Positions 8,055 through 17,381 of a DNA stretch of 64,000 nt are shown piece by piece (position 1 is the first letter of the stretch; every line of letters starts with the position of its first letter). The stretch is from NCBI RefSeq assembly GCF_003992615.1, contig NZ_RZMY01000006.1, forward strand, positions 124,001 through 188,000. The letters are read 5' to 3'. A model generated the notes under the pieces. That model searched no databases and had not been told where the DNA came from. It saw only the letters and a program-made list of their open reading frames with translations. A program made the position numbers and the translations under genes. This DNA comes from Flagellimonas beolgyonensis (GTDB lineage Bacteria > Bacteroidota > Bacteroidia > Flavobacteriales > Flavobacteriaceae).

Positions 8055-8731
8055 TGTGGCTTTTTGGTAAAAAGAAGCAATTGGAACTCCCAGATTTCTG
8101 GTGGGACTATGAGGCGCATTTCCAACAAAAGCTTCCTGAAGACATCAAGGAAAATGTATTTGTGGCCCTCGATACGGAAACGACCGGTTTTAGTTTGACC
8201 AAAGACCGTATGCTCTGCATTGGTGCCCTAAAATTGATGGACAACAGTATTGCGGTAAAGGACATTTTTGAGGTTTATATTGAGCAGGAACATTATAACG
8301 CTGAAAGTGCCCCGATTCATGGTATTTTAAAACGGTCGCGAAGAAACAAGGTCATCGAACTGGATGCGCTGAAGCAATTTTTGGTATACGCAAAGAATTA
8401 CATTTTGGTAGGGCACCATGTGAAGTTTGATGTAAATATGATCAATGCCGCCCTGCAAAGGAACGGACTCCCTAAATTAAAAAACGAGACCTTGGATACC
8501 GAACTGCTGTACAAGCGCACACTATTGGTATCGAGTGTGGTTGAACGTAAAGAACGGTTCACGCTTGATGATTTGGCCGAAAAGTTCAGTATTTCCAAAA
8601 AAGATAGGCACACGGCGCTGGGAGATGCCTATATAACGGCCATAGCGTTGCTCCGTATTTTGGAAAGACTGAAGCCAAAAAATATAAAGGACCTCATCAA
8701 AAGACAAGGCCCTTTAAAATTTGGTCTTTAA
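8054..8731 (+). CDS. 3'-5' exonuclease, DnaQ/Pol III epsilon-like (DEDDh)
   Basis: A 225-residue DEDDh exonuclease. All five catalytic residues are visible: D40 and E42 in ALDTETTG, D126 in HHVKFDVNM, and H186 and D191 in RHTALGDAY. It has only the nuclease domain plus a short N-terminal helix and a basic C-terminus, so it is not a full polymerase subunit. It starts on the last base of the DUF294 gene (TAATG), an arrangement that suggests coupled translation. Its substrate could be DNA, RNA or a nucleotide second messenger; the sequence does not say. It is convergent with acs. Confidence 0.88.
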   Translation: MWLFGKKKQLELPDFWWDYEAHFQQKLPEDIKENVFVALDTETTGFSLTKDRMLCIGALKLMDNSIAVKDIFEVYIEQEHYNAESAPIHGILKRSRRNKVIELDALKQFLVYAKNYILVGHHVKFDVNMINAALQRNGLPKLKNETLDTELLYKRTLLVSSVVERKERFTLDDLAEKFSISKKDRHTALGDAYITAIALLRILERLKPKNIKDLIKRQGPLKFGL

Positions 8732-8739
8732 TTAAAGAC
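8724..8739. repeat. 16-bp perfect palindrome across the convergent stop codons
   Basis: GTCTTTAATTAAAGAC is self-complementary. Its centre holds the stop codon of the exonuclease gene (8729-8731) and that of acs (8732-8734, other strand). It is too A/T-rich to be a strong terminator, though it could act weakly in both directions. Confidence 0.5.
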
Positions 8740-10639
8740 TTTCCTTCATGATGGCCTCGACCACTTCAGGGTTCAACAGTGTGGAGGTATCCCCCAAATT
8801 GCTGGTGTCCTTGGATGCGATTTTTCTCAAAATACGCCTCATGATCTTACCACTTCGAGTTTTGGGAAGACCAGGAACAAATTGGATTTTATCCAGTTTG
8901 GCAATCGGACCAATATGCTCGGTTATGAGCTGATTGATCTCCTTGGCCAGATTTTCCCGATTACGGGTTTCCCCGGTTTCCTTCAAAATGATGTATCCAT
9001 ACAGTGCATTCCCCTTAATGTCATGTGGGAAGCCAACAATGGCGGATTCTGCCACAGCTGGGTGTTCGTTTATGGCATCTTCTATCGGTGCCGTACCCAA
9101 GTTATGGCCAGAAACGATGATCACATCATCTACCCTACCTGTAATTCGATAGTAGCCGACTTCATCGCGCAAAGCGCCATCACCTGTAAAATATTTGCCC
9201 TCGAAGGCCGAGAAATACGTATCCTTATAACGTTGGTGATCGCCCCAAATGGTCCTGGCTATGGAAGGCCATGGGAATTTGATGCATAATCTTCCGTCCA
9301 CTTGGTTCCCTTTGATCTCTTTGCCGGATTCATCCATCAATGCGGGTTGAATACCAGGCATGGGCAAGGTGGCATAAGTGGGTTTGGTCGGTGTTGAAAA
9401 AGGTATTGGTGATATCAAAATGCCACCTGTTTCCGTTTGCCACCACGTATCAACAATGGGACATCGTTTATCGCCCACATGATCGTTGTACCAGTGCCAG
9501 GCTTCCTCGTTAATAGGTTCCCCAACGGTACCCAACACTTTAAGGCTGGATAAATCGTATTTGGTCACATAATCCAAATTTTCCTTTGCCAAAGCCCTAA
9601 TGGCGGTTGGGGCCGTGTAAAATTGGGTTACCTTATGCTTTTGGACCACCTCCCAAAATCTTCCGAAATCCGGATAGGAAGGCACGCCTTCAAACATGAC
9701 CGAAGTGGCGCCATTGGCCAATGGCCCATACACAATGTAAGAGTGTCCCGTAATCCAACCGATATCCGCCGTACACCAATAAATATCCTCCTCTTTGTAC
9801 TGGAACACATTTTTGAACGTGTAGGCCGTATACACCATGTAGCCACCAGTGGTATGCACCATTCCTTTTGGCCTTCCGGTAGAGCCCGAAGTATATAGAA
9901 TAAATAAGGGGTCTTCAGCCTCCATGATCTCTGGACTGCAATCCCCATAGGCTTTATCCAACAAAGGTTGCACCCAAAGGTCACGCCCTTCTTTCATGGT
10001 TACTTCACCACCGGTTCGTTTGGTGACCAATACCTTGGTTACCCCTGGGCATTGCTCCAAGGCATCGTCCACAATGCCCTTAAGGTCTATGGTCTTGCTC
10101 CCCCTGTACGAGCCATCGGAAGTCAATACGGTTGTTGCTCCACAATCGTTGATCCGCGTGGCCAAGGCTGTTGAAGAGAATCCAGCAAAAACAACGGAGT
10201 GAACCGCACCAATTCGGGCACAGGCCAAAACAGCCACGGCCAAATCTGGTATCATGGGCAAATAAACCACTACCCTGTCACCTTTTTTTACCCCTTGATC
10301 TTTAAGTACATTGGCATATCGGCAAACACGCTCGTGCAATTGCCTGTAGGTGATGTGTTCGGCCTCTTCATTGGGATCGTTGGGCTCAAAAAGAATAGCT
10401 GTCTTATCGCCCCGAATGTTCAAATGCCGATCAATACAGTTTTCCGAAATGTTCAATTGGGCACCATCAAACCATTTGATCTCGGGTTTGGTAAAATCCC
10501 AATCCAACACCGAATTCCACTTTTTTCTCCATAGGAAGTGTTCTTCTGCCACTTCTTCCCAGAATGCTTCTGGGTTCCTAACCGATTTTCGGTACACCTG
10601 GAAATATTCTTCCAAATGCTTGATATGATAATTACTCAT
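8732..10639 (-). CDS. acs: acetyl-CoA synthetase (acetate-CoA ligase)
   Basis: Activates acetate to acetyl-AMP and then acetyl-CoA. The 635-residue length is right for Acs. The adenylate-forming motif YTSGSTGRPKGMVHTTGGY is near residue 265, the WWQTETGG motif near 405, the hinge region TGDGALRDEVGYYRITGRVDD near 510, and the C-terminal SGKIMRR contains the lysine that Pat-type acetylases modify in other species. The downstream gene order (response regulator and SSS-kinase) matches the known CrbSR control of acs. It is 91 bases from the response regulator gene on the same strand. Confidence 0.96.
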   Translation of the reverse strand: MSNYHIKHLEEYFQVYRKSVRNPEAFWEEVAEEHFLWRKKWNSVLDWDFTKPEIKWFDGAQLNISENCIDRHLNIRGDKTAILFEPNDPNEEAEHITYRQLHERVCRYANVLKDQGVKKGDRVVVYLPMIPDLAVAVLACARIGAVHSVVFAGFSSTALATRINDCGATTVLTSDGSYRGSKTIDLKGIVDDALEQCPGVTKVLVTKRTGGEVTMKEGRDLWVQPLLDKAYGDCSPEIMEAEDPLFILYTSGSTGRPKGMVHTTGGYMVYTAYTFKNVFQYKEEDIYWCTADIGWITGHSYIVYGPLANGATSVMFEGVPSYPDFGRFWEVVQKHKVTQFYTAPTAIRALAKENLDYVTKYDLSSLKVLGTVGEPINEEAWHWYNDHVGDKRCPIVDTWWQTETGGILISPIPFSTPTKPTYATLPMPGIQPALMDESGKEIKGNQVDGRLCIKFPWPSIARTIWGDHQRYKDTYFSAFEGKYFTGDGALRDEVGYYRITGRVDDVIIVSGHNLGTAPIEDAINEHPAVAESAIVGFPHDIKGNALYGYIILKETGETRNRENLAKEINQLITEHIGPIAKLDKIQFVPGLPKTRSGKIMRRILRKIASKDTSNLGDTSTLLNPEVVEAIMKESL

Positions 10640-10730
10640 TCAATGTTACGTTTAGTTAATTAGTTACTATGTTCTATTTTTCCATTTCAAATGCCTAGCA
10701 TCTATTGAATCTATCGCATCATTTGAAACT

Positions 10731-11096
10731 TTACTTGATCATTTCTTCCACGTCGCTGATCACCTTTTTGATGGAAAAGGGTTTGGTCATATAACCGTCC
10801 GCTCCCATCTGCATTCCTTTTTCAATATCCTTTTCTTTACTTTTTGCAGAAAGGAACACCACTTTGGTGTCAACGAGTTCTTTGTTTTCCCGTATTAGTT
10901 TTAGGGTTTCGTACCCATCCATTTGTGGCATCATAATGTCCAACAAAATGATATTGGGTCGTTCCCGCTCTGCAATATCGAGTGCTTCGGTACCGTCCCT
11001 GGCAATGAACACTCCAAAATCCTTCTTTTTGAAAGCATACTCCAACGACATCACTATGTTGGGTTCATCATCCACTATCAATATTTTTTTCTTCAT
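10731..11096 (-). CDS. response regulator, CrbR-like (receiver only)
   Basis: A receiver domain with the start at ATG 11096, giving MKKKILIVDDEPN. An upstream in-frame ATG at 11138 would add residues inside the kinase gene and is unlikely. The phospho-acceptor Asp is in IILLDIMMPQMDGYE, and the conserved Lys is in YMTKPFS. The protein is about 121 residues with no DNA-binding domain. CrbR proteins in Vibrio and Pseudomonas carry a LuxR-type domain, so this one must act through another protein or by a different mechanism. It overlaps the kinase gene by 29 bases. Confidence 0.87.
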   Translation of the reverse strand: MKKKILIVDDEPNIVMSLEYAFKKKDFGVFIARDGTEALDIAERERPNIILLDIMMPQMDGYETLKLIRENKELVDTKVVFLSAKSKEKDIEKGMQMGADGYMTKPFSIKKVISDVEEMIK

Positions 11097-13779
11097 CGTT
11101 CTTCGGTAATGTAAAGACCAATCGTGCCCCTTTGTCAAATGTTTTATCGACCCAAATTTTTCCTTTGTGGCCTTCTATTATTTTTTTACAAATGGCCAAC
11201 CCCAAACCACTGCCTTGGGGCTTCTTGATGTTTTGGTTCTTCGATTGATAAAATTTTTCAAAAATGAAACCCTGATCTTCCTGGGGAATCCCCCTGCCAT
11301 TGTCTTCAACAACAACAGCAAAAGCACTTCCTTGATCTTCGAGATCAATTTTTATGGTTCCATTGCGTGGTTCCGTAAATTTAAGGGAATTCGATAGGAG
11401 ATTCGTCAATACCTGCAAAATTCGGTCTTCGTCATAGGGAATCTCCACCTTTTCACTACCCTTGAACTTGATCTTCACCTCCTTTTTGGCCGCAATTTGC
11501 TCTACCCCTTTAATGGCCTTTTTAATGGTTTTGTTGATGTTGTGAATTCTTATATCCAACTCCGTCCTGTCATTGGACAGTTTTTCCAAATCCAGAATGT
11601 TCCGGATCAAGGTGTCCAACCTGTCGGTATCCCTATTGATGTTCTCCAAAAATTGCTTGCGAAGTTCCGTGGGCATATCTTCATCCACCAAGACTTCTGA
11701 AGCGGCTTTTATGGAGGTGACCGGCGTTTTGAGCTCGTGGGCAACCGTATCGAGGAATTCGTCCTTCATTTTATCCTGCAATCGGAGTTCCTCATTGGCA
11801 TCCTTTAATTGATGGGCCATGGCCGAGAGCTGTTCCGATTTTTCGATCAACAGTTTATTGTTGGCCTTCGTCTCTTTGTTCTCTTCCAAAATGTTGAGGA
11901 CTTCCACCAAACTGATCGGGGTCTCCTTGGACACCGAAGACAACAGGATTTTTGCAGAAGCACCGCCAATACTTCCTGTGAGCAGTTTCTCTGAGAAGTT
12001 GATCAATCGGGCATCCGCCTTTTCCTCTGTTTCGGCGATATTGTACTTACGGTTGAAAAGACGCAGTGCCCTGTTGGTGCGATCCTCGCCCAAAAACCGA
12101 CTCAATAATCGTTTAATGTCCGCCACATACGCTTCTCCCTTCCAGATAAATGCTCCTTCTTGAAGGTTCTCATAATTTTCATGGTTCACGAACATTTCAG
12201 CATAGTTACGTTCCCTATAGTTACCTTTAGTTCGCAATGAAAAAGTAACAAAAGACAGGGTATTGGCTGCCATGCTCCACAGAAATGCATTGCTCTCCGG
12301 GGTTAAATAATCCAACCCGAACAGTTGGGCAGGTCGTAACCAAGAATAACCGAACAACCCTTCTTCCACAAACTTTACATTGGGCATGACCACTTGGCTG
12401 ATGATTGGCAACAACAACGTGTAGAACACAATGGCCAACCCGACCAAAATGCCAATTTCAGCTCCCTTCGCCGTTCCCCTTCTCCAAGTCAACCCCAAGA
12501 AAAATGACGGGGCCAACTGGGAAATCATCACAAAGGAGATCAAACCTATTGAGTATAGGGAGAGTTGGGCCGAGAACGTCACGTAGAAAAAATAGGCAAT
12601 GATGATCAGCATAAAAATGGCCACGCGCCTTAAATTTTTGATCCGCTTTGTATTTTCTTCCGGATTGCCTTCGACCAAGGTCTTGATGAAGCCATACGGA
12701 ATTACCACGTTATTGCTCACCATGGTGGAAAGGGCCAAAGTGGCCACAACAATCATGGAAATGACAGCGGTAAAGCCACCGATGAAAACCATAAGGGCCA
12801 GGGCCGTATTTCCTTCCTTAAGTGGTAACAACAGGGAATAATAATCATGGTTCACCCCATTGGGCAAGCCAATATTCCCCGCCCAAGCAATAAAAATGAC
12901 AAAAACATTGAAGAGCAAAAGGTACAATGGGAACAACCATATTGCCTTTTTCAGATAGCGTTCGTTGTCGTTTTCAACCACGGCCACATGAAACTGTCGA
13001 GGCAACAGGAAAATCGCAAAAAACGAGAGACAAATGGTAAACAACCAATTAAAACCGTTTTCCAAACCGCCCAGTTGGGTCAGTTGATCAAAATTGACAA
13101 AATTGGATGCCTTTTGGTATAAATCGGTTGTGCCATCGAACAATACATAGGTCACGTAAACCCCTATGACCAGAAAAAACACCAATTTTAAAATGGATTC
13201 AAAGGCTACTGTGGCAATAATTCCCTTTTTGTGTTGTGAGGTGTCCGTGGACAATGTACCATAAAAAGCAACAAATACAGCAATAAGTAAAGCAATGTAA
13301 AAAGTTGAATCGTCCAGAAAGCCGGACGACACATAGCTGTTTTCCGAAGACATCAGTGAAAAGGTTTCAGACACTGCCTTTAACTGCAAAGAAATGTATG
13401 GAATAACCGCCATTAAACAGGTTATGGTCACCAAGGCTCCCAAGGATCTATTGTTGCCATATCGCATGGAGATAAAATCCGCGATACTGGAAATCTTATG
13501 CTGTTTGGAAATGCGAATGACCTTCCGCATGATGACAATCCAAAGTGGTAGTGCAATTACAGGCCCCAAATAAATGGCCAAAAAACTGATGCCTGACCTT
13601 GATGCAATACCCACACTTCCGTAGTAGGTCCAAGCAGTACAATAGACTGCCAACGACAACGTATAGACATAGGGATTGTTCGTCCATTTGCCCCTTGGAT
13701 TTTTTTCAGCAAAATAGGCCAACACAAAGAGCATGGCCAAATACATCACAATAACAAGTCCGATTGCGTAATTACTCAT
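11068..13779 (-). CDS. Na+/solute symporter-type sensor histidine kinase, CrbS-like
   Basis: A 903-residue fusion. Residues 1 to about 520 are a sodium:solute symporter (SSS) with about 13 spans (SVGIASRSGISFLAIYLG, LLPRQFHVAVVENDNERYL). A STAC-like linker follows near residues 530-620, then a coiled coil. The kinase core has the H box AHELKTPVTSIKAA near residue 680, the N box LLSNSLKFT, and G boxes VVEDNGRGIP and GSGLGLAICKKI. In Vibrio and Pseudomonas, CrbS senses acetate-related flux and drives acs expression. The start overlaps the upstream 64-aa gene by 8 bases. Confidence 0.92.
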   Translation of the reverse strand: MSNYAIGLVIVMYLAMLFVLAYFAEKNPRGKWTNNPYVYTLSLAVYCTAWTYYGSVGIASRSGISFLAIYLGPVIALPLWIVIMRKVIRISKQHKISSIADFISMRYGNNRSLGALVTITCLMAVIPYISLQLKAVSETFSLMSSENSYVSSGFLDDSTFYIALLIAVFVAFYGTLSTDTSQHKKGIIATVAFESILKLVFFLVIGVYVTYVLFDGTTDLYQKASNFVNFDQLTQLGGLENGFNWLFTICLSFFAIFLLPRQFHVAVVENDNERYLKKAIWLFPLYLLLFNVFVIFIAWAGNIGLPNGVNHDYYSLLLPLKEGNTALALMVFIGGFTAVISMIVVATLALSTMVSNNVVIPYGFIKTLVEGNPEENTKRIKNLRRVAIFMLIIIAYFFYVTFSAQLSLYSIGLISFVMISQLAPSFFLGLTWRRGTAKGAEIGILVGLAIVFYTLLLPIISQVVMPNVKFVEEGLFGYSWLRPAQLFGLDYLTPESNAFLWSMAANTLSFVTFSLRTKGNYRERNYAEMFVNHENYENLQEGAFIWKGEAYVADIKRLLSRFLGEDRTNRALRLFNRKYNIAETEEKADARLINFSEKLLTGSIGGASAKILLSSVSKETPISLVEVLNILEENKETKANNKLLIEKSEQLSAMAHQLKDANEELRLQDKMKDEFLDTVAHELKTPVTSIKAASEVLVDEDMPTELRKQFLENINRDTDRLDTLIRNILDLEKLSNDRTELDIRIHNINKTIKKAIKGVEQIAAKKEVKIKFKGSEKVEIPYDEDRILQVLTNLLSNSLKFTEPRNGTIKIDLEDQGSAFAVVVEDNGRGIPQEDQGFIFEKFYQSKNQNIKKPQGSGLGLAICKKIIEGHKGKIWVDKTFDKGARLVFTLPKNDEEKNIDSG

Positions 13780-13966
13780 AGAACTTTCTTAAAATGATGT
13801 ACGCCAGTATGATGGCAACCAACCAGGTTAAGAAAAGGAAAACATAAAGCACTGGAAAACCCATGAATTGGGTATCACCATCAAAAATGGTTATAAAGGG
13901 AACGTTCCATAAAAAAAATAGAACAATCGAAATTACAATCAGCTTCTGTTGATGCCTTTTCTTCAT
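13772..13966 (-). CDS. 64-aa two-helix membrane protein coupled to the sensor kinase
   Basis: A small protein with two spans (about residues 9-27 and 38-59), a basic N-terminus MKKRHQQK, and a conserved-looking WNVPFITIFDG loop. It resembles in layout the small subunits that accompany SSS transporters (DUF4212, DUF3311) but I cannot assign it to a family. It overlaps the kinase start by 8 bases, so translation is probably coupled. A terminator sits just upstream of it (13998-14029), so it is likely the first gene of the sensor unit. Confidence 0.72.
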   Translation of the reverse strand: MKKRHQQKLIVISIVLFFLWNVPFITIFDGDTQFMGFPVLYVFLFLTWLVAIILAYIILRKFYE

Positions 13967-13997
13967 TTTTCAGTGATTCGTTGGCTCTTCAATTTAC

Positions 13998-14029
13998 AAA
14001 AAACGGTGCGGAAATTTAATCCCGCACCG
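13998..14029 (-). terminator. intrinsic terminator after the acetate symporter gene
   Basis: CGGTGCGG (14004-14011) pairs with CCGCACCG (14022-14029), with a 10-base loop. On the minus strand six U follow (A run 13998-14003). It separates the symporter operon from the sensor-kinase unit. Confidence 0.88.
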
Positions 14030-14048
14030 CTTATCACAACCAACTAAA

Positions 14049-15755
14049 TTAATGTGCCGATGCTTCACCTGCACCGCTAGGTATTCTTATGTGCTCCACT
14101 ATGTCCTGAACTTCTTCAGGTGGTTCTGGAGTAAATCGGTTTACCACCAAGGCCACCGCAAAGTTGACCAACATGGCTATGGTACCAAAGCCTTCTGGTG
14201 AAATACCGAACCACCACTTATCCTGAAGGCCGGCTACGGCTTCTTTTCCACCGTCAAATATGCCAAACTTGAACTTGAGCATGTAGAAGAGCATCAGGGA
14301 TATACCCACGATCATTCCCGTTATGGCTCCCTTGCTGTTCATTTTCTTATAGAAAATTCCAAGGATAATGGCCGGGAAGAACGATGCTGCCGCGAGTCCA
14401 AAGGCCAGTGCCACCACCGCGGCCACAAAGCCGGGAGGATTGATACCGAAGTACCCTGCAATTACCACAGCAACTGCTGCCGAAATACGGGCGGCCCACA
14501 ATTCTCCTTTTTCGGAAAGTTCCGGGTTGAAAACATTTTTGATCAAATCATGGGAAATCGATGAAGAAATTACCAAAAGTAATCCGGCGGCTGTTGAAAG
14601 GGCTGCTGCCAAACCTCCAGCGGCTACCAAGGCAATCACCCAAGCTGGCAGATTGGCAATTTCAGGATTGGCCAATACCATGATATCACGATCTACGGTC
14701 AACTCATTGATTTCCGGAGCACCCACATATTGAATCTTGCCGTCTCCATTCTTGTCCTCATATTTCAACAATCCCGTTTCTTCCCAGTTCTTGAACCATT
14801 GTGGCATGTTGGCATATTCTTGCTCACTTGCCGTTTCGATCAGGTTGGTACGTGCAAATACAGCAACCGCTGGCGCAGTGGTGTAAAGAATGGCGATCAA
14901 CAATAGGGCCCATCCAGCAGACTTTCGTGCATCTTTAACCCGTTTTACGGTAAAGAACCTGACAATTACGTGTGGTAGACCCGCTGTACCGACCATCAAA
15001 GCTAAGGTAATGGCAAAAACATCCACCATTTTTTTAGATCCATCCGTATATTCCGCAAATCCCAATTCTCGGCTAAGTCCGTCCAATTTATCCAACAGAT
15101 ATGTACCATCGGCCACGGTGCTTCCCATGCCCAATTGTGGAATGGGGTTACCTGTCATTTGAAACGAAATGAAAATGGCAGGAACCATAAAGGCAAAGAT
15201 CAACACGCAATATTGTGCCACCTGGGTATAGGTAATTCCTTTCATTCCACCCAAAACGGCGTAGAACAATACGATGACCATACCGATGATCACCCCAGTG
15301 GAGATATCAACCTCCAAGAACCGGGAGAACACGATGCCCACTCCGCGCATTTGTCCTGCCACATAGGTAAAGGAAACGATCAAGGCACAGATAACGGCAA
15401 CAATTCGAGCTGTTTTTGAATAATAACGCTCCCCAATGAAATCCGGAACCGTAAATTTTCCGAATTTCCGTAGATAGGGCGCCAAGAGCAGTGCGAGGAG
15501 CACGTAGCCCCCTGTCCAACCCATTAAATACACCGCCCCATCATACCCGGCAAAGGCAATGATCCCCGCCATGGAGATGAATGATGCTGCCGACATCCAG
15601 TCGGCCGCGGTGGCCATTCCATTGGCCAATGGGGAAACCCCACCACCAGCAACGTAATATTCTTTGGTAGAGCCCGCTTTGGACCAAATGGCGATGCCAA
15701 TGTAAAGCGCGAAGGTGATGCCCACCAGTAGATATGTCCATACTTGTACACTCAT
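14049..15755 (-). CDS. sodium:solute symporter, VC_2705/ActP-like (probable acetate permease)
   Basis: An SSS-family transporter of 568 residues with about 13 spans. The segment YYVAGGGVSPLANGMATAADWMSAASF is the signature of ActP and VC_2705-type monocarboxylate transporters, and MRGVGIVFSRFLEV follows. A hydrophilic insert with KNGDGKIQY lies between spans, near residue 340. The gene directly follows a DUF4212 gene (21-base gap), the usual partner of VC_2705-type symporters. Acetate as substrate is inferred from family and from the acs/CrbSR neighbourhood; pyruvate or propionate are possible. Confidence 0.9.
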   Translation of the reverse strand: MSVQVWTYLLVGITFALYIGIAIWSKAGSTKEYYVAGGGVSPLANGMATAADWMSAASFISMAGIIAFAGYDGAVYLMGWTGGYVLLALLLAPYLRKFGKFTVPDFIGERYYSKTARIVAVICALIVSFTYVAGQMRGVGIVFSRFLEVDISTGVIIGMVIVLFYAVLGGMKGITYTQVAQYCVLIFAFMVPAIFISFQMTGNPIPQLGMGSTVADGTYLLDKLDGLSRELGFAEYTDGSKKMVDVFAITLALMVGTAGLPHVIVRFFTVKRVKDARKSAGWALLLIAILYTTAPAVAVFARTNLIETASEQEYANMPQWFKNWEETGLLKYEDKNGDGKIQYVGAPEINELTVDRDIMVLANPEIANLPAWVIALVAAGGLAAALSTAAGLLLVISSSISHDLIKNVFNPELSEKGELWAARISAAVAVVIAGYFGINPPGFVAAVVALAFGLAAASFFPAIILGIFYKKMNSKGAITGMIVGISLMLFYMLKFKFGIFDGGKEAVAGLQDKWWFGISPEGFGTIAMLVNFAVALVVNRFTPEPPEEVQDIVEHIRIPSGAGEASAH

Positions 15756-15776
15756 AATCTTAGTTTTTTTAGTTGG

Positions 15777-16040
15777 TTAATCTTCGTCGTAGCCGTATTT
15801 CTTGTCCAGCTTGTTCATTAAGCGCACGTAGACAAAAATGAGGATGACAAATACATAGATTGATCCTTGTTGTGCGAACCAAAACCCGAGTTTGAATCCG
15901 CCCAAGCGAATGTTGTTCAAAGCATCCTTGAAGAGAATGCCGGCTCCGTAGGAGACCAAGAACCAGATGGTCAACAGAATGACCAAATATCTTAGGTTCT
16001 CTTTCCAATAGGCCGTGGCCTTTTGCTGTTTTTCTGACAT
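15777..16040 (-). CDS. DUF4212 small subunit of the solute symporter
   Basis: An 87-residue membrane protein with two spans, about 18-36 (IWFLVSYGAGILF after YLVILLT) and 54-72 (FVILIFVYVRLM), joined by the loop LGGFKLGFWFAQQGS, which is the family hallmark. DUF4212 proteins (TIGR03647) are encoded directly before VC_2705-type symporters and are thought to be an accessory subunit. Here it sits between the porin-like gene (18 bases away) and the symporter gene. Confidence 0.92.
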   Translation of the reverse strand: MSEKQQKATAYWKENLRYLVILLTIWFLVSYGAGILFKDALNNIRLGGFKLGFWFAQQGSIYVFVILIFVYVRLMNKLDKKYGYDED

Positions 16041-16058
16041 AATTTGTTGGTTTAGTTT

Positions 16059-17285
16059 TTATAAATAGATGTGTGCTTGCAATGTAATGACTCCCGTACC
16101 ATCCGCGCTGCCCACTTTGGAGTTGGCGTACTCCAGGGTCAACTTGGAATGGTGTCCGGTCATGAACAGGTTGGCACCGATGCCCAATCGTGTCGCATTA
16201 TCATCAATGGCATCAATGTTCCTAGTTTGATAGGATAAATAAGGCTGTACGCGAGATTTGGTGGCAGGTCCCGGAATCAAATACCCTACATGGCCATAAA
16301 CCATGTTCCCTGTACCATAAGGACCCAAGTTAAAGTTACGACCATAATCGTTATTTTGATACACGGCATAGGCAGTTATTGCAGAACCGTCATCACCAAG
16401 TGGTGCATCGTAAAAGGCATCCACTGCAAAAATGTTCACATCTTCACCTTCCATGTTTCCGGTGCCGTCCATCACGACCACACCGTTTCTATGGTTCAGG
16501 AATCCAGCTCCAATGTTGAATACCTTTTTGCTGCCCAAATAAGAACCGACCTTGTAAGGTAGGAAGTTGGACTCCTCATCCAAGAAATGATAATCGAAAT
16601 AACCTTGCACCACTTTTCCTGCCTCACCGGCGCCCAACAATTCCCGGCCTCGATACACCGCTCTTCCGTTTGGTGTGGGGTCGTTACTGGCATCCAAGGT
16701 ATTTGTAATGGCCTCGTTATAAGAAACGCGATATTGCAATCGTCCCAACTTTCCTTTTAAATACACGCCTAAATGTCGGGCAAATTGGTCACTAAGACCC
16801 AAGGCTGCCCAGGATTGGCGGTTATTGTCGAGGGTCATGAAGTTTAGGGTACTACTATTGTTCAAACGGGAAATACCGTTCCAGTAGTGTAGCCCTGCCC
16901 CTGCGGAAACGTTCTTCCCCAATGTCCATTCGCCCCAGAAATCGTGAAAGAACAATTGGGAAGACTCCCCTTTTCCCGTTGGGCTCAAATTGCTTCCGTT
17001 CAAGCTGTTGAGTCCAAAATGGGTCAGGATCAAGAATTTTTTGTTCAATTGGGTAAAGGTAAGCACCCTTGCACGCCTAACACTTAGGTTAAGGTTGCTG
17101 GCGTCGTCGGGGACATCGTCACTGTACTGGGCCCAAAATTGCCCCCATGCGATGATACGAAGATACTTGGAGCCATCTTCGTTAAAATTGATCTTGTAAC
17201 CACCGGTGTATTCGGTGTTCCCTTGTGAAAATGCTGTTGGAATGGTCAAAAGAACAAACGCCATTCCGAGAAGGATTTTTTTCAT
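16059..17285 (-). CDS. outer-membrane porin-like beta-barrel protein
   Basis: A 408-residue protein with a signal peptide (cleavage near TAFSQ/GN) and a pattern of alternating residues with a terminal aromatic/hydrophobic strand (VITLQAHIYL), typical of outer-membrane barrels. The first mature segment, KYLRIIAWGQFWAQY, resembles phosphate/OprP-like porins. It is first in an operon with DUF4212 and the symporter, so it may bring acetate across the outer membrane. Substrate and pore formation are inferred from position. Confidence 0.75.
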   Translation of the reverse strand: MKKILLGMAFVLLTIPTAFSQGNTEYTGGYKINFNEDGSKYLRIIAWGQFWAQYSDDVPDDASNLNLSVRRARVLTFTQLNKKFLILTHFGLNSLNGSNLSPTGKGESSQLFFHDFWGEWTLGKNVSAGAGLHYWNGISRLNNSSTLNFMTLDNNRQSWAALGLSDQFARHLGVYLKGKLGRLQYRVSYNEAITNTLDASNDPTPNGRAVYRGRELLGAGEAGKVVQGYFDYHFLDEESNFLPYKVGSYLGSKKVFNIGAGFLNHRNGVVVMDGTGNMEGEDVNIFAVDAFYDAPLGDDGSAITAYAVYQNNDYGRNFNLGPYGTGNMVYGHVGYLIPGPATKSRVQPYLSYQTRNIDAIDDNATRLGIGANLFMTGHHSKLTLEYANSKVGSADGTGVITLQAHIYL

Positions 17286-17290
17286 TTCAG

Positions 17291-17330
17291 TTTGGATGTT
17301 AGAGAGTTATGTGCCTTACGAACATCCAAA
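17291..17330. promoter_or_regulatory. 10-bp inverted repeat in the porin gene leader
   Basis: TTTGGATGTT (17291-17300) and AACATCCAAA (17321-17330) are perfect inverted copies, 20 bases apart, ending 5 bases before the porin ATG. It may be a DNA operator or an mRNA hairpin next to the ribosome-binding region. Confidence 0.5.
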
Positions 17331-17354
17331 AAAAATCTACTGAACGAAAAAAGG

Positions 17355-17368
17355 ATATACCTTTTTGC
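17355..17368. repeat. copy of the GATATAC...GC motif upstream of the porin gene
   Basis: ATATACCTTTTTGC resembles the two 17-bp tandem units upstream of the HTH gene (17801-17836), one base shorter in the T tract. It shares the flanking GG before ATATAC with the promoter-proximal unit. Confidence 0.35.
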
Positions 17369-17381
17369 TAATTTTGTATAG

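Noticed and set aside
8882..10628. Several plus-strand frames of 60-135 codons opposite acs
   Set aside because: They lie wholly within the acs coding region, with no family motif and no promoter or ribosome-binding site.
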